A stretch of DNA of 64,000 nucleotides from positions 1,178,001-1,242,000 of the forward strand of contig KV748196.1 of the NCBI GenBank assembly GCA_001692895.1. The letters run 5' to 3'. Under the pieces are notes generated by a model, which was given only the letters and a program-made list of their open reading frames with translations, had not been told where the DNA came from and did no database searches. Origin of the DNA: Cenococcum geophilum 1.58 (Eukaryota; Ascomycota; Dothideomycetes; Gloniales; Gloniaceae). Shown piece by piece: positions 30,201-43,200 of this stretch (the first letter of the stretch is position 1; the number at the start of each line of letters is the position of its first letter). The position numbers and the translations under genes were made by a program.

Positions 30201-32700
30201 GATAATAGCTCTAAGCTTATAACAACCCTAAGGACCACTAAAGATATTTAGTATTAAATAATTAACTGCAAAAAGAGACTAGGAGAGTTAGTTATAATAA
30301 CTAGAGACACTTTATTTATAAACTTATTAAAGACTAGTTAAAACCATATAATAAGGGACTTTAGACTTTATTAAAATAGAGTAGAAAAGCAAGCGTAGTA
30401 AAGGCGGACCCCTATTTACTAGACCTTAGGAGGTCTACTAAGGATCCCTTAATAGATAATAATATTATAAAGGCTAATATCCTTATAGCTAAGTTCTTTT
30501 CTAAAACTAGAATAGCAGACCTTAGTAATATGGAGACAATAAGGGAACAAAATGTGCTTAATATTAGCCCTACTATCTTAACAGAAGAAATCGGTAAGCT
30601 TATTAGAAGTCTTCTAAATAAAAAAGCCTTAGGGCTAGATAGTATACTAAACAAGGTCCTTAAAGTGGTTACCCTAGTTATTATAAAAGATTTAGCAGAA
30701 GTAGCTAGTTATTACTTCGCCAGCGGAATAATACTAGAAAGCCTTAAAGAATCTATAACTATAGTATTATATAAAAAAGGAAAGAAAGATTACTCTCTCC
30801 TAGGCAGCTATAGACTAATTACCCTTAAAAACACGCTAGTAAAAGTCCTAAAAAAGTATATAGCTAACATTATATCTAAGGCTGCGGAGGAGTATAGGCT
30901 ACTCCTTTAGAACTAGATGAGAGTAAAGCGTAAATAATTTACACTATTAGTAATAGGACTGCTTAGCTTTTACGTATAAACGGCGTAGCGAACGCGCCAT
31001 AGGTGTATAGTATTAATGCTAAGCCTAGACTTAGCAGGGGTATTTAATAACATCTCCTATAAAAGGCTCCTCTATATTTTAAAAAGAAAAGGCTTTTTAA
31101 AGTGGCTTATAAACTTCGTATAAAGCTTCCTAATAGTACATAAAACCTATATTAAGTTTATAGAATATAAGAGCAACTAGATTTAGATATAGATAGGCAT
31201 CCCCTAAGGGTTACCCTTATTACTAATCTTATTCCTCTTTTTTATATTAGAGCTATTAGAGGAATTCTAGCGCCCTAATAGTAGCACGCTAGGGTTTAGC
31301 TTTATAGACGATACAAACCTTATTACCTAGGGAGACTCCGCGGTAGAGAACTGTCGACGATTAAAGGCCACCTATAACTACTACGCTGTATAAGCAAATC
31401 GATATAGGGCGGCGTTCGCCCCTAAGAAGTACTAGCTTATACACTTTATAAGGCGATAGCGCTACGCCACCACAAACCTTACGTCTACTGTGTGTATTAC
31501 TAGCTACAAGACAGCCCCCTAAAAAACCAGCATATAAGTCCTAGGGATTTAGGTAGACCCTAAGCTCCAATAAAAAGAATAGGTTAAAAAGGCCATAAGT
31601 AAGGGCTTAGTAGCCTTTAAAGCGATATTAAGGATCACCGCGTCTATATAGGGCCTATTAATGCGCCGCTTACGCCTCCTATATATAGCTACCGTCCAAC
31701 CAGCGATGCTATATAGCGCCTAAGTATAGGGAGTACAGAATGACGGCGGAACGCTAGTAAAAAGCTTGCTTAAACTACTATAGAAAGTCCAAAACTAGTG
31801 TCTCCGCAGGGTTATAGGGGCATACTAGTAAACACTAATAGCTGCAATAGAGAAGGAAGCGGCTATTCCCCTAATCTAACTCTATATTAAAATAATAGCC
31901 CTTTAAAGAGCCGCTAAGATGGCCTCTAATAAAGTAGAAAAGGAATTAGTAGAGGTACTTAACGGTATCTAGAATATATTAGTAAAGCGCCAGTAAAAAA
32001 TAAAACGGCTACTAGTATTATTAGAAGCGCTTAGGGAACGTATAAAGGACTATAAAAATAAGATATAAGGCTTTCTTACGTACTAGAAGGACTATATAGA
32101 GCGGGAAGCTATAATAAACCCCTATAAGCGTAGCTAGTGGAACACCAGTAGAGTATAGGCGGAGCGCCGCTATTATATAGAAGGTTACTAGCACTAAAGG
32201 CAGGCAACTACCTTTATCGCGAAATGGGCAGATTTAGAATGGCGATAATAGTGGTAGGCAAAGGCTAAAGACCGCACAGAAATTATGTAGAAAACCCTAT
32301 AGGGGAAACCTATAATCCTATTATATAAAGGCCTAACAAAAGCAGAGGCTATAGCACTATTTCTCCTTTATATAGAGGTAATAGGGCTTAATATATAGCT
32401 TATATCCGTCGGTGTACCGGCGGTTCTCTTGCGGTATAAATATAGCTAGATAAAGCAGACAGTCTACTATATACTATTTTAGTGTCCACACTACTAAAGG
32501 GCGGACTTTATAGCAAAATGCGCCTCTAAACGCCTTTAGGGTGTTTTAAATAATAAAGAAAGCGCCTAAATAGTAGCAAAATAGCTGGTATAGTTAGGTA
32601 TTTTACCCTAGTTTTAGGTAGTAAAGGTAATAGATATAAAGAATATAAGTAGATACTAGCCCTTTTAAAGCCTAGAGGACTGGTAAAAGAATAAGGGTAA
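27241..32700 (+). pseudogene. LINE ORF1 remainder and ORF2 (endonuclease, RT, RNase H/zinc knuckle)
   Basis: From 27241 the ORF1 frame continues with a Ser/Asn/Lys-rich then Arg-rich stretch to about 28900. ORF2 has the endonuclease in about 29300-29990, with the LGNFNAYY block and a SPDLYRKVNFYS / HIPIYI end. The reverse transcriptase is in about 30400-31450; it includes an open stretch 30530-30910 with LLNKKALGLDSILNKVLK and SYRLITL, then FIDDTNL with both Asp intact. The C-terminal part (about 32100-32700) resembles the RNase H and CCHC-like tail of fungal Tad1/I LINEs. Numerous TAA/TAG at Gln/Trp positions prevent translation. Confidence 0.8.
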
Positions 32701-32955
32701 AAAAATAAGGAAAGAAGGGGGTAGAGTGAGATTATCTGTAAAGCACGGCCAGTTGGCTTAATATGCAGACTTAAAGGCAGGTAGAAGGCGAGCCGCCGGC
32801 GCTCCGATGTCAGAACACTACCATCTCTCTAGCGCGGCCTAAGGTGGGGTTTTCTCTAAGTTAGAGTTTTTCCTATAGAAGGTATTAGCCTGCGTGAACC
32901 CACTAGGGGGACTAAGACGGGCGGTAAATTGAATTTATTATTATATAATGCCTTT

Positions 32956-33318
32956 TAGGTGCCTCCAGAATGCCCTATTATTAGGAATTAACTTTATACT
33001 TTAGGGATGCCTTTATTTTAAGCTTTGGTAGCAATTTATATAAAGGTAGTATACTACTAGAATCCCTATATATAATAAATGGGTAGTATTCCTATAGGTA
33101 CTTTATAATTTCTTAAAATTTTTAATTCTTTATAGGCTGTCTTTTTACTCCTCTTTATACTATTAACTCTATTATATATCTCTAGTGCTAGACTAAATAC
33201 TCCCCTTCTATCCCTAAGGGTCTTTTTAAATCCCTAAGACCTCTTCTTATATTGCTACTACTTATTCTTAAATAATGTCCTCTTTAGACAGTATCCCTAG
33301 TGGTTCTTCTATAGATTC
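32956..33318 (-). mobile_element. Internal segment of Gypsy element B between the LINE and element D
   Basis: Minus-strand reading continues the post-chromodomain 3' region of B: it links across the D insertion (target duplication GATTC) to 40238 and across the LINE (duplication TATAATGCCTTT) to 21538. It contains basic stretches but no domain I recognise. Confidence 0.6.
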
Positions 33319-33505
33319 TGTTACGGCACTGACCTAATGTATACTGTTTTATACTGTCTTGTACTGTTTCCTACTATTAGCTAGCCCACTACTAGCGACT
33401 TAGCGGCCGGCCCTACTATTTATATACAATACCCCCTTTCTACCTTCTTCCCCTCTTTATACCACAACGTAGTTATTTAGTCTATTTTATTACAGCACTG
33501 TAACA
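33319..33505 (+). repeat. 5' LTR of element D
   Basis: 187 bp, TGTTACGG...CTGTAACA. It matches the 3' LTR at 40046-40232 except for transitions. Confidence 0.93.
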
Positions 33506-33694
33506 GTTTATGGTATCTTTAATTTGCGCCCTATTACGATTACTAATTCCCCGTACCCTAGCTAATTGACCTCTACCCTAGAGTAATTGCGACCTACGCG
33601 CGCCCCTACTAAAACCGATACATCCCTAGCACAGTCCTAAAACGATCCTTAGTTTTTACCTAGTGCCTAGATAGGCGATATTAATAACGCCGAA

Positions 33695-36600
33695 ATGGCC
33701 GAAACCTAGAACCCCCGCGATATTTTTGTAGACCTCTTTATAAAGACATACCCTAATATTACGTGGATAATCCGCCGCTCCCTACTATACCCTAAGACCT
33801 TTAAGCCTAGTAAAGCTTACCTTACCCTTATTAACTATACTAATAAGTTCCTTAGCAATATTAAAGTAGGACTATAATATATATATAATACAAACACCGC
33901 TAATAAGAAAGCCAATAAAAACCTTAGTGCCCTTATTGCTTCCTAGATAGGAACTATTAACTCCTAAGTAGAGACTATTACCGTTCTAAAATAATTAACC
34001 CCTATAATAATGATAGTAACCTAGCAGAAAAAACGGAGATCTAAAGACCCGCTAATATTTAGCGGAAAAGGTACCCTACTAGAATAATAAGCTAATTTTA
34101 AGACCTAGTATATTAAGATTAAGGGAGTNTTTAACNGGNACTAGGACTACTTTAATANAGTTNAGTCCNAGATCCTTTATATCTCGGANATACTAGAGNA
34201 NAAGGCCTATAAGTTTATTAAGTAGGGCCTAGAGCTTATGCACGAGAACCTAAATAATATATCTGCATAGAAATGGCCTACTAAGGAAGATATACTTAAA
34301 GACCTTACTGCCTACTATAAGGTCCTTAATATAACCTAGTCGCAAAGAATAAGCTTAACTATTTCCCCTAGGGCGAGCGTAATTATTAGTCCTAGAAGAA
34401 AGAGCTTAATAAGCTAATAGTCCGCGCCAAGAAGATAGATAAATAGAAGGTGGACCTACTCTAAAAGTTTATCTTTCTAAAGATAGAAGAGCTAGTACTT
34501 AGACTTGCTTACGAAATTAATAATAGTGACTATATAGGTTGGAGTAAGTAGATAGATATATTCGCTAAGAACCTCGCGAACTATATACACCGAGCCAACC
34601 TTAAGAAGAACGCCAACCACCGCCTACCTACCCAAGCCCTTACCCCTATATTAACCCTAACCCTAGTAGTAACTAGAGAACCTATAGACCTTAATGGAAT
34701 CTTAAACACGGAGCGTAAGCGCCGTATTAATAATAGACTATGCCTTACCTATAGCCTGCCCGGCCACTAAAAGGATGCCTATAACCCCGCTAAGATAGTA
34801 AACCTAGTCCTAATACCACCCCGTTAAACGATACGAACTAATAACCGCAGATACGGCGACCGTAGAGTCCATTATAGACGCGGCGACCGTGGAGCCTATT
34901 ATAGCCGCGGCGGACAACTCCCCCCCTTTAACCCTACGGCTTAGTTATTCTAAACTATGCCCTATATAGGAGCCCAACCTATTAATAACGCCTAGCATTA
35001 GCGACTTTGCGCTAGCGAATACGAACACGGCTATATCGTTGGCGAGGTATTATTTTCCTATACCCTAACTAAAACCGAGACCGATACCGCCAGCTAGACG
35101 GACACTGGACCGCCCCGCTAAGATAGCCCTGTACCCTAGTCGTTAAAAGATAAACCCTTAGACTAAGTTGCGTTTAAGGATCTAAACTATATAAGGAGGA
35201 AGACGAGAAGATTAGGTCCCTATTACTAGATTAATTAGTCCTTTCTATTAGTAAACTGCTACTTAATCTTAAATTAGCAAATAGTAATAAAAAATTAATC
35301 CTTATTTAAACCTAACTCTCCTTATTACATAACCTATACCCCTAAGTTTATATTAATACAGTAAGCCTAGTGGACTCCGGTAATACTATAATAGCATTTA
35401 TTAACGCAGAGTCTATTATAAGAAAGTATAATATTATAATTAAGAAGCTGCTAGCACCTAGGCCACTACGCCTCATAAATAGTATCCTAACTTCGCTTAT
35501 TACGGACTACTTTACCACCTAAATGTTAATTAGCCTCTATACTAAAGCCATGCTCTTTTTTATTACTAAACTCTCGCCCGCTACCCTAATTATTTTAAGT
35601 ATACCCTAGCTTTAGAAGTACGAGCCCTGTCCTAGCTTTAGGAAACTTAAGATCCACTTTAACTTAGACTACTGCTTTAGGCACTGCCTTTTATAGGGGA
35701 TAACCAACGTTAGTAGGGACGCCCTATATAGATACTTAGCACTACTAAGCCTAGTGCCTAGGACTATATACAAAGCCCTAATAGTAGAAGACATTCCTAA
35801 TAAAGGGGAGCCTATATAGCTGCAAAGAAACGAAACAGTGGAAGACTAGACTACTTTAGCACTTAAGACCAAAATAATGGGCTAGCTAGCCCTGCCAAGA
35901 CTAAGGAAGAAGGTCCGCTTTACGCCGCCACTATTAAGAATTTAACCCCAACCCAGGCACCATTTAAACCCTAGCTGCTTAGCCCAACACCTAAAACTAA
36001 GCCATATACTATATATACATACTATAGCTCGCGTTATAGTAAGGACTAGCTATAGAACTACTAAGACCCGGATAATAGAAACCGCGCCACTATAACGCCT
36101 AACCTTATACCTATCTCCTACATATACCGTATAAAGCCGCCGCCTTATTTCCGCCCCCCTAGGCTAACTAAGCCGTACTAGCCTAGCTGTAGCACTAGAG
36201 AACTAGATACGCCCTAACCTAGACGATATTAAATATACTTATGCTGTTAATTTTACCTAGTTCTATAAACAAAAAGACGTAAAGGTAATAAGGATCTATA
36301 TAGCGGGGCTAGTAAAACTAGTTAAATAAGATAAGCACTAATAGCTGCTTAAAGAGCTGCCTATAGGCCTAATAGAAGTACCAAACCTATTAGAAAGGTC
36401 TTTCCGCCGGCTAGTAGAAGGCGACTATATAATAAAGGAAGCCCATAAAGTGCTCCCCCCCTATTTCTATAACTTCCTTAAAATAAATCTAAAAACTAAA
36501 CCCAAGCTTTTACGTCGGAAGATAGTCAACACTAATATTAAAAAATTCCTAAAAAGCAAACCAGGATTAACCCGCGAAGATATTCTATAACGCCTACTAA

Positions 36601-39600
36601 AGGAGTTTAGTAAATATATTAAGCACTTCCTCCCTAAAAATATAGATAAGCTGCCCCCTTACCAACCATAGGACTATAAAATTAAGATCACCCCTAGAAA
36701 CTAGGCCCCATACTATAAAAATAAACCACTCTTACCTGCTAAACTTAGGTATGTAAAGAAGTGGATTAATAAGATGCTAGATAAGGGTTTTATCCGCAAA
36801 TTAACCTTACTAGCTACCGTATTACTCCTCCTCGCTACTAAGCCTAGCAGCAGTATATAAATCTACTATAACTACTAAGGCCTAAACACAGTTACTATTA
36901 AGAATTAATACCTACTACTACTAATCCGCGAGACACTTAACGCACTTTATAGTGCTAAGTACTTTACTAAACTTAATATAATTGCTGCGTTTAACTAGAT
37001 CCGGATTATAGAGGGCCATAAGTGGCTTATAGTATTTATTACCCGGTTTAGACTTTATAAGATACTAGTTACACTATTTAGCCTCTATAACGCACCCGCT
37101 ACGTTCTAAAACTATATTAACTATATTTTATATAACGCCCTTAACAACTACTATACTGCCTACCTTAACGACGTCCTTATCTTTTCTAAAGTACGCGCCG
37201 AGTATACTAAGTATGTAAATAAAATTATCTAAAGACTTGGCAATACTAGACTTTAGATTAATATTAATAAGTCTAAGTTCTACTCTACTAAGACAAAATA
37301 CCTTAGCTTAATTATCTTAACTAATAGTATAACTATGGACCCTAAAAAGGTATAGGCCTTATAGGAATAAAAGGACCTAACATTAATTAAAGAACTATAA
37401 CAATTTTTTAGCTTCGCGAACTTCTACTAACGATTTATCTAAGGCTACTCTGCTATTGCTATACCTATAATAAAACTCCTAAAGAAGGATATTAGATAGC
37501 TATGGGGACTAAAACAAGCTAAATCATTTAAGGCCCTTAAGGGAGCCTTTACTTCAGCACCAGTACTAGTATACTATAACTATACGAAGAAAACAATAGT
37601 AGAGATAGATGTATTAAATTAGGCTTCTAGTAGAGTCCTTTCCTAGTATAATAATAACGGAAAATTAAGACCGGTCGCATTCTTCTCTATAAAGCACTCT
37701 ATACTAGAGTGTAACTACAAGATCTATAATAAAGAACTCTTAGCTATTATTAAGGCTTTAGAGAAATAGCGTCCTAAGCTATAAGGGACTAAGGAGCCGT
37801 TTAAAATTATTACCGACTATAAGAACCTATAGACGTTTATAACTACTAAGTAGCTAAACTAGTACTAAGTCTGGTAGGCAGAGTTCCTTTTATAGTTTAA
37901 CTTTGTAATTATATACAGACCCAGCAGTAAAGCTATACTCCCTAACGCCCTAAGCCGGCTACTAGGAATAAGGCCTAAGGACGCTAATAACAAACGCCTC
38001 CGCCACCAAGCCTAAGTCGTTATACCGCCCTAGAAAGTTAACCCTATAATTTTAGAAGAATTACTATATAAGTCCTATAACTCTAACAATATAGAGTTCG
38101 TAGCCGCTCTAGACCCTAAAATAGCTAAAAAGTTACTAAATAAGTTAATTTAGCTAGGATACTAGGAGAACAAACTTGTAAAAGATATAGTAGCAGCCCT
38201 ATATAATCGGAAAGCTCGCTATTAGCTAAAGAAGATTAGAAAATTACTCCGTTGTAATAAGTTAGAATGTAGTATCATTAATAGATAGATCTACTTCCGC
38301 TAACATCTCTTCGTCCCTAACGCCCTAGACCTCTGCCTAGAAGTTACCTATTACTCTTATAGTAGTAGCCCCACTAGTTACTCTAGCTAGGTTAAGACTC
38401 TTAACCTCTTAAACTAAATATACTGGTAGCTAGGAATCTCCTAGTTTATAGCTACCTTTATTAAAAACTGTGCCCTATACTTTTGCACTAAGACCCCTTA
38501 TTCTGCCCCGCCCGGTTTCCTAAAGCCACTAGAATTACCTACTCGCCCATAGACCAATATCTTAATTAACTATATTATAACACTGCCGGTATATTAACGC
38601 CACGGTAAGGTATATAAATATATCCTTATTATTATAGACCGCCTAACTAAAATATAATACCTCATTTTAGTAATAGGACTCTTAATAGAGGAGCTAGTTA
38701 ATAGCTTTATTAATAACATATATAAGCTCTATAGTGTACTAAATACGATTATTTCTAATCGCGGTATATAATTTATTAGCGACTTCTAGTAATAACTAAG
38801 TAAACGCCTTAAGACAATCTTATAACTAAGCTTAGCCTAGCACCTAGAAACGGACGGCCAAACTAAAATTATTAACGCTGCCGTAAATAAATACCTCTAT
38901 GCTTTTATTAGCTTTATATAGGATAACTAGGTTAACTACCTACCGCTTACTAAGTTTGCTATAAATAACCAAGTCAATAAGAGTATAGGCATCTCCCCAT
39001 TTTTTATAAACTATAGCTTTAACCCTTACCTCGGAATTAAGCCTACTAGCCCCTACCTACTAACACTATTAGCATAAGCAAAGAAGGAGTTCTTTTACGT
39101 AGACTCTGTGGCCAACCGCTTTAAGCAAATATTAACATAGCTTAAGGCCCTAGCCTGGATTTTATAGCAACGCTATAAAGATAATGCTAATACCTATAGG
39201 GATAAGAGCGCGTTATTCTATAAAGGCGATATAGTTATAGTTAGCTTAGAAAATATAAAGATAAATAAACCTAAGAAGAAATAGGACAATAAATGGGACG
39301 GCCTATACCCCGTACTCGCAGTATACTAAGGGGCAGTTATAGTAGACCTCCTAGACCACATCTAAGTAAACAAATCCTTTTATATATCTAAGGTCCGCCT
39401 CTAGGCTACTAAAGAGATCCCTAGCTAAGCAAATATTAATATTATAGAGCGCCGTAATGTATAAGGACGAGTGGTAGAGAGAGATAACAACGGCAACATA
39501 GAAGATAAATAGGAGTTTAAGAAAATCCTTAATGTATATAACGAAGACCCCTAGGGCCTAACTTATAAGATTAAATGGAAATATTATAAGGATATAACCT

Positions 39601-39660
39601 AGCAGCTAGAGGAAGACCTAAAGGGTTATAAATAAGCTATATAGCGTTTTTATAAGTAAC
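33695..39660 (+). pseudogene. gag-pol of chromovirus D
   Basis: Gag starts near ATG 33695 (MAET then a stop, NPRDIFVDLFIKTYPN). A CCHC knuckle near 34740-34785 reads CLTY..GH..DAY, two Cys having become Tyr. The protease motif VDSGNT is near 35368-35388. RT lies in about 36690-37250, with its YLDD-type box read as AYLNDVLIFS near 37150, the first Asp being Asn. RNase H follows ([25 protein letters not shown]). The integrase core is near 38560-39020 (IIIDRLTK, SNRGI, ETDGQTKIINAAVN). A chromodomain is near 39540-39630 (LTYKIKWKYYKDIT, then a Trp-position stop and EEDL). Stops fall at Gln/Trp positions. In chromoviruses the chromodomain directs integration to heterochromatin. Confidence 0.88.
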
Positions 39661-39662
39661 AC

Positions 39663-40045
39663 CCTAAGAAGCTAGGACCCCTAGACTAGGTATAAGATAA
39701 GGAAAAGTTACGCTAAGGTTACGGCCGACCACCGTATTAAAATTTATGGTGGTTAAGATATTATAGAACTTTAACCGGCGGTTAAAGTTATTTAATTAGC
39801 TAAATTCTTGCCAAGAAACGCCACACGGACCGATTTAGGTAGCGGTATAAAGTTCTGCCAACCTTACTTACTAAACTAACTAATTAGGATTTTCTATGCC
39901 CAGTATAGAAAATCGCTATTAGCTTAGTTAAGGGCGGTAAGCGGAACTAATATCTTCGTGGTAAAAAATAGGCAACCCTATATACTGCCTATTTTTAAGT
40001 TATTTATTTAGTTTAGGGACTAAACTATCTAAGGGAGAGGAGTAC
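39663..40045 (+). other. 3' non-coding region of element D with hairpins and polypurine tract
   Basis: After the chromodomain this stretch contains an AACTTTAACCGGCGGTTAAAG palindrome-like block near 39769-39790 and a GATTTTCTATG/TATAGAAAATC hairpin near 39888-39915. A closely similar hairpin segment recurs at 58052-58125. It ends in the polypurine tract at about 40030-40041. Confidence 0.65.
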
Positions 40046-40232
40046 TGTTACGGCACTAACCTAACGTATACTGTTTTATACTGTCTTATACTATTTCCTA
40101 CTATTAGCTAGCCTACTATTAGCGACTTAGCGGCCGGCCCTACTATTTATATATAATACCCCCTTTCCACCTTCTTCCCCTCTTTATACTATAACGTAGT
40201 TATTCAGTCTACTTTATTACAGCACTGTGACA
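40046..40232 (+). repeat. 3' LTR of element D
   Basis: 187 bp, TGTTACGG...CTGTGACA, followed by the GATTC target duplication. Confidence 0.93.
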
Positions 40233-40237
40233 GATTC

Positions 40238-43200
40238 TATAGGCTTCCCCTTATAGGATTTTAGGATCCCTATTATAATAGCAAAATATTTCCATTCTTA
40301 ATGCCTGTGCTTAACCTTATAGTTTTAATTTATAGGGTCTTTCCTATTGTCTTATTTGTGGTATATCCAGAACTGTTATTAAATTTTTACCTTTAGTCCT
40401 TAGGAAGGTTTTAATTGCCGTATTATATCTTGGCTAAAGGTGCTCCTTAGGTTCTTAACTGTTATGCGCCTAGGAGTATCCTTCCCAACAGATTAAGAAT
40501 TTACGCTTTTTCTAGCACTATCTTTAGTTTAAAATATCTTCTATATTCTATTCTAGTTCCCTATTATTTTTATTAAGGGGTAGTAGTTCCGCACTATCTC
40601 TTCTCTAATATAGCTTTAGTAAGAAAATATAAAATATAGGATATATTAGATATAATTTCGGCAATTCTAATTTATAGGCTTAATTTCCTTTAGTTTTCCT
40701 AACTATTTTAAAGGGTCTAAGCTACTAGTAATCCAGCTTCTTCTTAATACGTTTTATTTAGATTTTTTTTATAAATAGTAAGACTTCGTCTTCTATCTTA
40801 AATTCTTTTGGTATATATTTTTTTATTATAGTACATTTTTTATACAGCCTGGGCGTCTAGTAAGTACTTTTTAAGTTTTTCTTTACAAATTCTTTTAAAC
40901 GCTACTAGTGCCTCCCTTTTAAGAACGATATCCTTAACATTCTAGGGGTTATTTACTTTTACCCCAAACAATGCTTTATAAGGGGTTATTTTTATACTAC
41001 TATAGATGCTTATATTATATACGTATTGCGCTAAAGCTAACTATAATATCTAATTATTCTATTAATAATTAATATAGTAGCGGAGGTAGTGTTCTAATAA
41101 CGCATTTAGACGCTCCGTTAGCCTATTTATTTACAGGTAAAAGGCGGTACTTATCCTTTACTATATTTTTAATAAGAGATAAAATAAAGACTAGAATGCG
41201 CTATTAAATACAGTACCTCTATTAGACACAATTCCCCTTAGCGTACTAAATAAGAGCTACTGTTCTAAAAATATGTTTGCTAGTTTTACTACTATAATCG
41301 TTATTATAACAGCAAAGTACCCTAAAAACTTTGTATATCTATTAATAATTACTAGAATAGCATTAGCAACCTTTTCCGTTCTTATTCTAGTAGGGGGTAA
41401 GCTTATTATAAAATCTATTGTTAATTTTAATATGGGTCCCTATAGAATAGGAAGCACTAATAACTTACTATATAGGTAATGTCTAGATATCTGTACCCTT
41501 TAGCATATATTATATCTTAATATATAGTCCTTAACCTCTTCGGATATTCTATCCTAAAAGTATTTCCTTTAAACGGCTTTAAGGGTTCTATTAGCACCGT
41601 AGTAACCCCTAAAAGGGTTATTATAGAAGACCTTTAGAATTTTATCTTAAACTGCTTAGTTCTTTAGGATATATATAGCACCCTTAAAATGTAATAAACC
41701 CTTTTAGTCTTACTACTATAGCTTCTTAGTAACTCCGGCTAAGTTAGTCTCTACTATATCTTTCTATCTCTCCTTAAAAATAAAGGCGTCCCTCTATTAT
41801 ACTTAAAGAAGAAGATTTAAAAAAAGTTTTGTGTAGATTACTTACTTCTATTTTACCTACCGTTATTATAAATATAAGGCATAGTATAAGATGTTTTAAA
41901 CTATTAGTGCTAGTAGATTCTCCTACCGTTATATAGTATGCTATACTGCGGATAGGTATCTCGCCTATCCCCCTTAGATCTAAATACTTATAGCCAATGC
42001 GCCGTTAAGTTAAAGGTGCCGCGATACCCCTAGTATATCCTATAGAATTCTTACTAATTCTAGGGTATACTAACTTTATAATATCTGCCTAGCCTATAAC
42101 CTAGTCTATAACTATATCCTATAGCTCTATAATTATAGCGCTTTATAGCTATCTTGCTAGGACCTCTACCCTATTACGAAATTCTATAGTTTTAAGGAAG
42201 AAGTCTTCTTTTTTTAAGCAAATTTTACAATATAGGGATTATTTCCTCTATACTGTCCTAGATCCTTCCTATCTTATAATTTAGACGTCTTAATAACCTA
42301 TTAGCGAGATTTATCTTTCCTAGGCGGTATATAATTTTAAAATTATACTATAATAGTGCCTCTGCCTATTTAGCTTATTAACCGCTTAATACCTTTATAG
42401 TTATAAAGTATTTTAGGTTATTGTAGTCTATAAGGACTTTAATAGGGTAATTACTTCCTATACAATAATGCCGCTAGTACTTTATTACTGCGACTATTAT
42501 AAGTAGCTCCTAGTCGTGCGTTATATAACGCTATTCTATAGGGGTTATTTTCCTTAACTAAAACGCCATAGGATGCTATTTTCCGTCTTTTAATTAAGAT
42601 ATAATTGCCCCTAGGGTAAAGCTAGATATATTCGTTTTAAGGTATATATATAGCTCATCTAGTAACCTCTAATACTTTAAATAGTGCGTACCTATAAGCC
42701 GCTAAGGTCCAAATCTAATTCTTTTACTAGTAATTAAGAAATAAACCCTATAGTCGCGCCGCTATCTATAAGGCAGCCTTATATTACCTATTTATTATTA
42801 ACTTAAATAGAGACAGGAATAACTATATAGCAGCTTACTCCCTTCTTTTTTTACTAGCCTAGTATAAGGGAATAAAGATCTACTAGGCTCTCTCTTTTCC
42901 TAATTAATCCAACTCTTATTTCTTCTACTAGCAGAAGCGCTTTATATAGCCCTTTTTACCACAGTTATAATAAACGCGTAACTCTTAGTTCTACTTATTT
43001 AGATTAGGTTTTTGCCTATTATTATTTTAAGGCTAGCCAGCGTTACTCTAGGGCTTTAAAGCCTACTTGCGTTATTCTTTTATAGAGTAGTTAGGTCGAA
43101 ATCTGCCCCTATTATTAAAGCTAGGTCTAGTCCTACGCTCTTTATTATTAGTGTCTTATTCCTTTTACTTACCTAAATAATCTCTTTTAGTATTTTTAAT

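Larger units (their letters stand above)
21551..32943 (+). mobile_element. Full-length LINE (Tad1/I-like), RIP-damaged and interrupted by two insertions
   Basis: The element is bounded by the 12-bp direct repeat TATAATGCCTTT (21539-21550 and 32944-32955) and ends in a TTATTATTA tail. Subtracting the nested truncated LINE copy (21575-22512) and piggyBac-like element (23292-27232) leaves about 6.5 kb, usual for fungal Tad-type LINEs. ORF1 begins at ATG 23053 (MPYSSKNKSK), is cut at 23291 and resumes at 27241 with a basic RNA-binding-type region. ORF2 has an APE-type endonuclease (ILLGNFNAYY near 29681-29718), reverse transcriptase (FIDDTNL near 31300), and a C-terminal RNase H/zinc-knuckle part (to about 32700). 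Stops fall at Gln/Trp positions throughout. Catalytic Asp of the endonuclease LGDFN motif reads Asn, consistent with RIP. It cannot be active. Confidence 0.85.
33319..40232 (+). mobile_element. LTR-complete Ty3/Gypsy chromovirus D, 6.9 kb, RIP-damaged
   Basis: Two 187-bp LTRs (33319-33505, 40046-40232) start TGTTACGG and end GTAACA/GTGACA. Five-bp target duplications GATTC flank the element (33314-33318 and 40233-40237). A purine tract AAGGGAGAGGAG precedes the 3' LTR. The order gag, protease, RT-RNase H, integrase, chromodomain is that of Ty3/Gypsy chromoviruses. By hand comparison the LTRs differ at 13 positions, all transitions. The element lies in the 3' region of minus-strand element B. 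N bases at 34129-34201 are in gag. Confidence 0.92.

Noticed and set aside
41273-41479. Hydrophobic 68-codon + strand frame resembling a small membrane protein
   Set aside because: It is antisense to the integrase core of Gypsy B (minus strand), whose motifs are clear.
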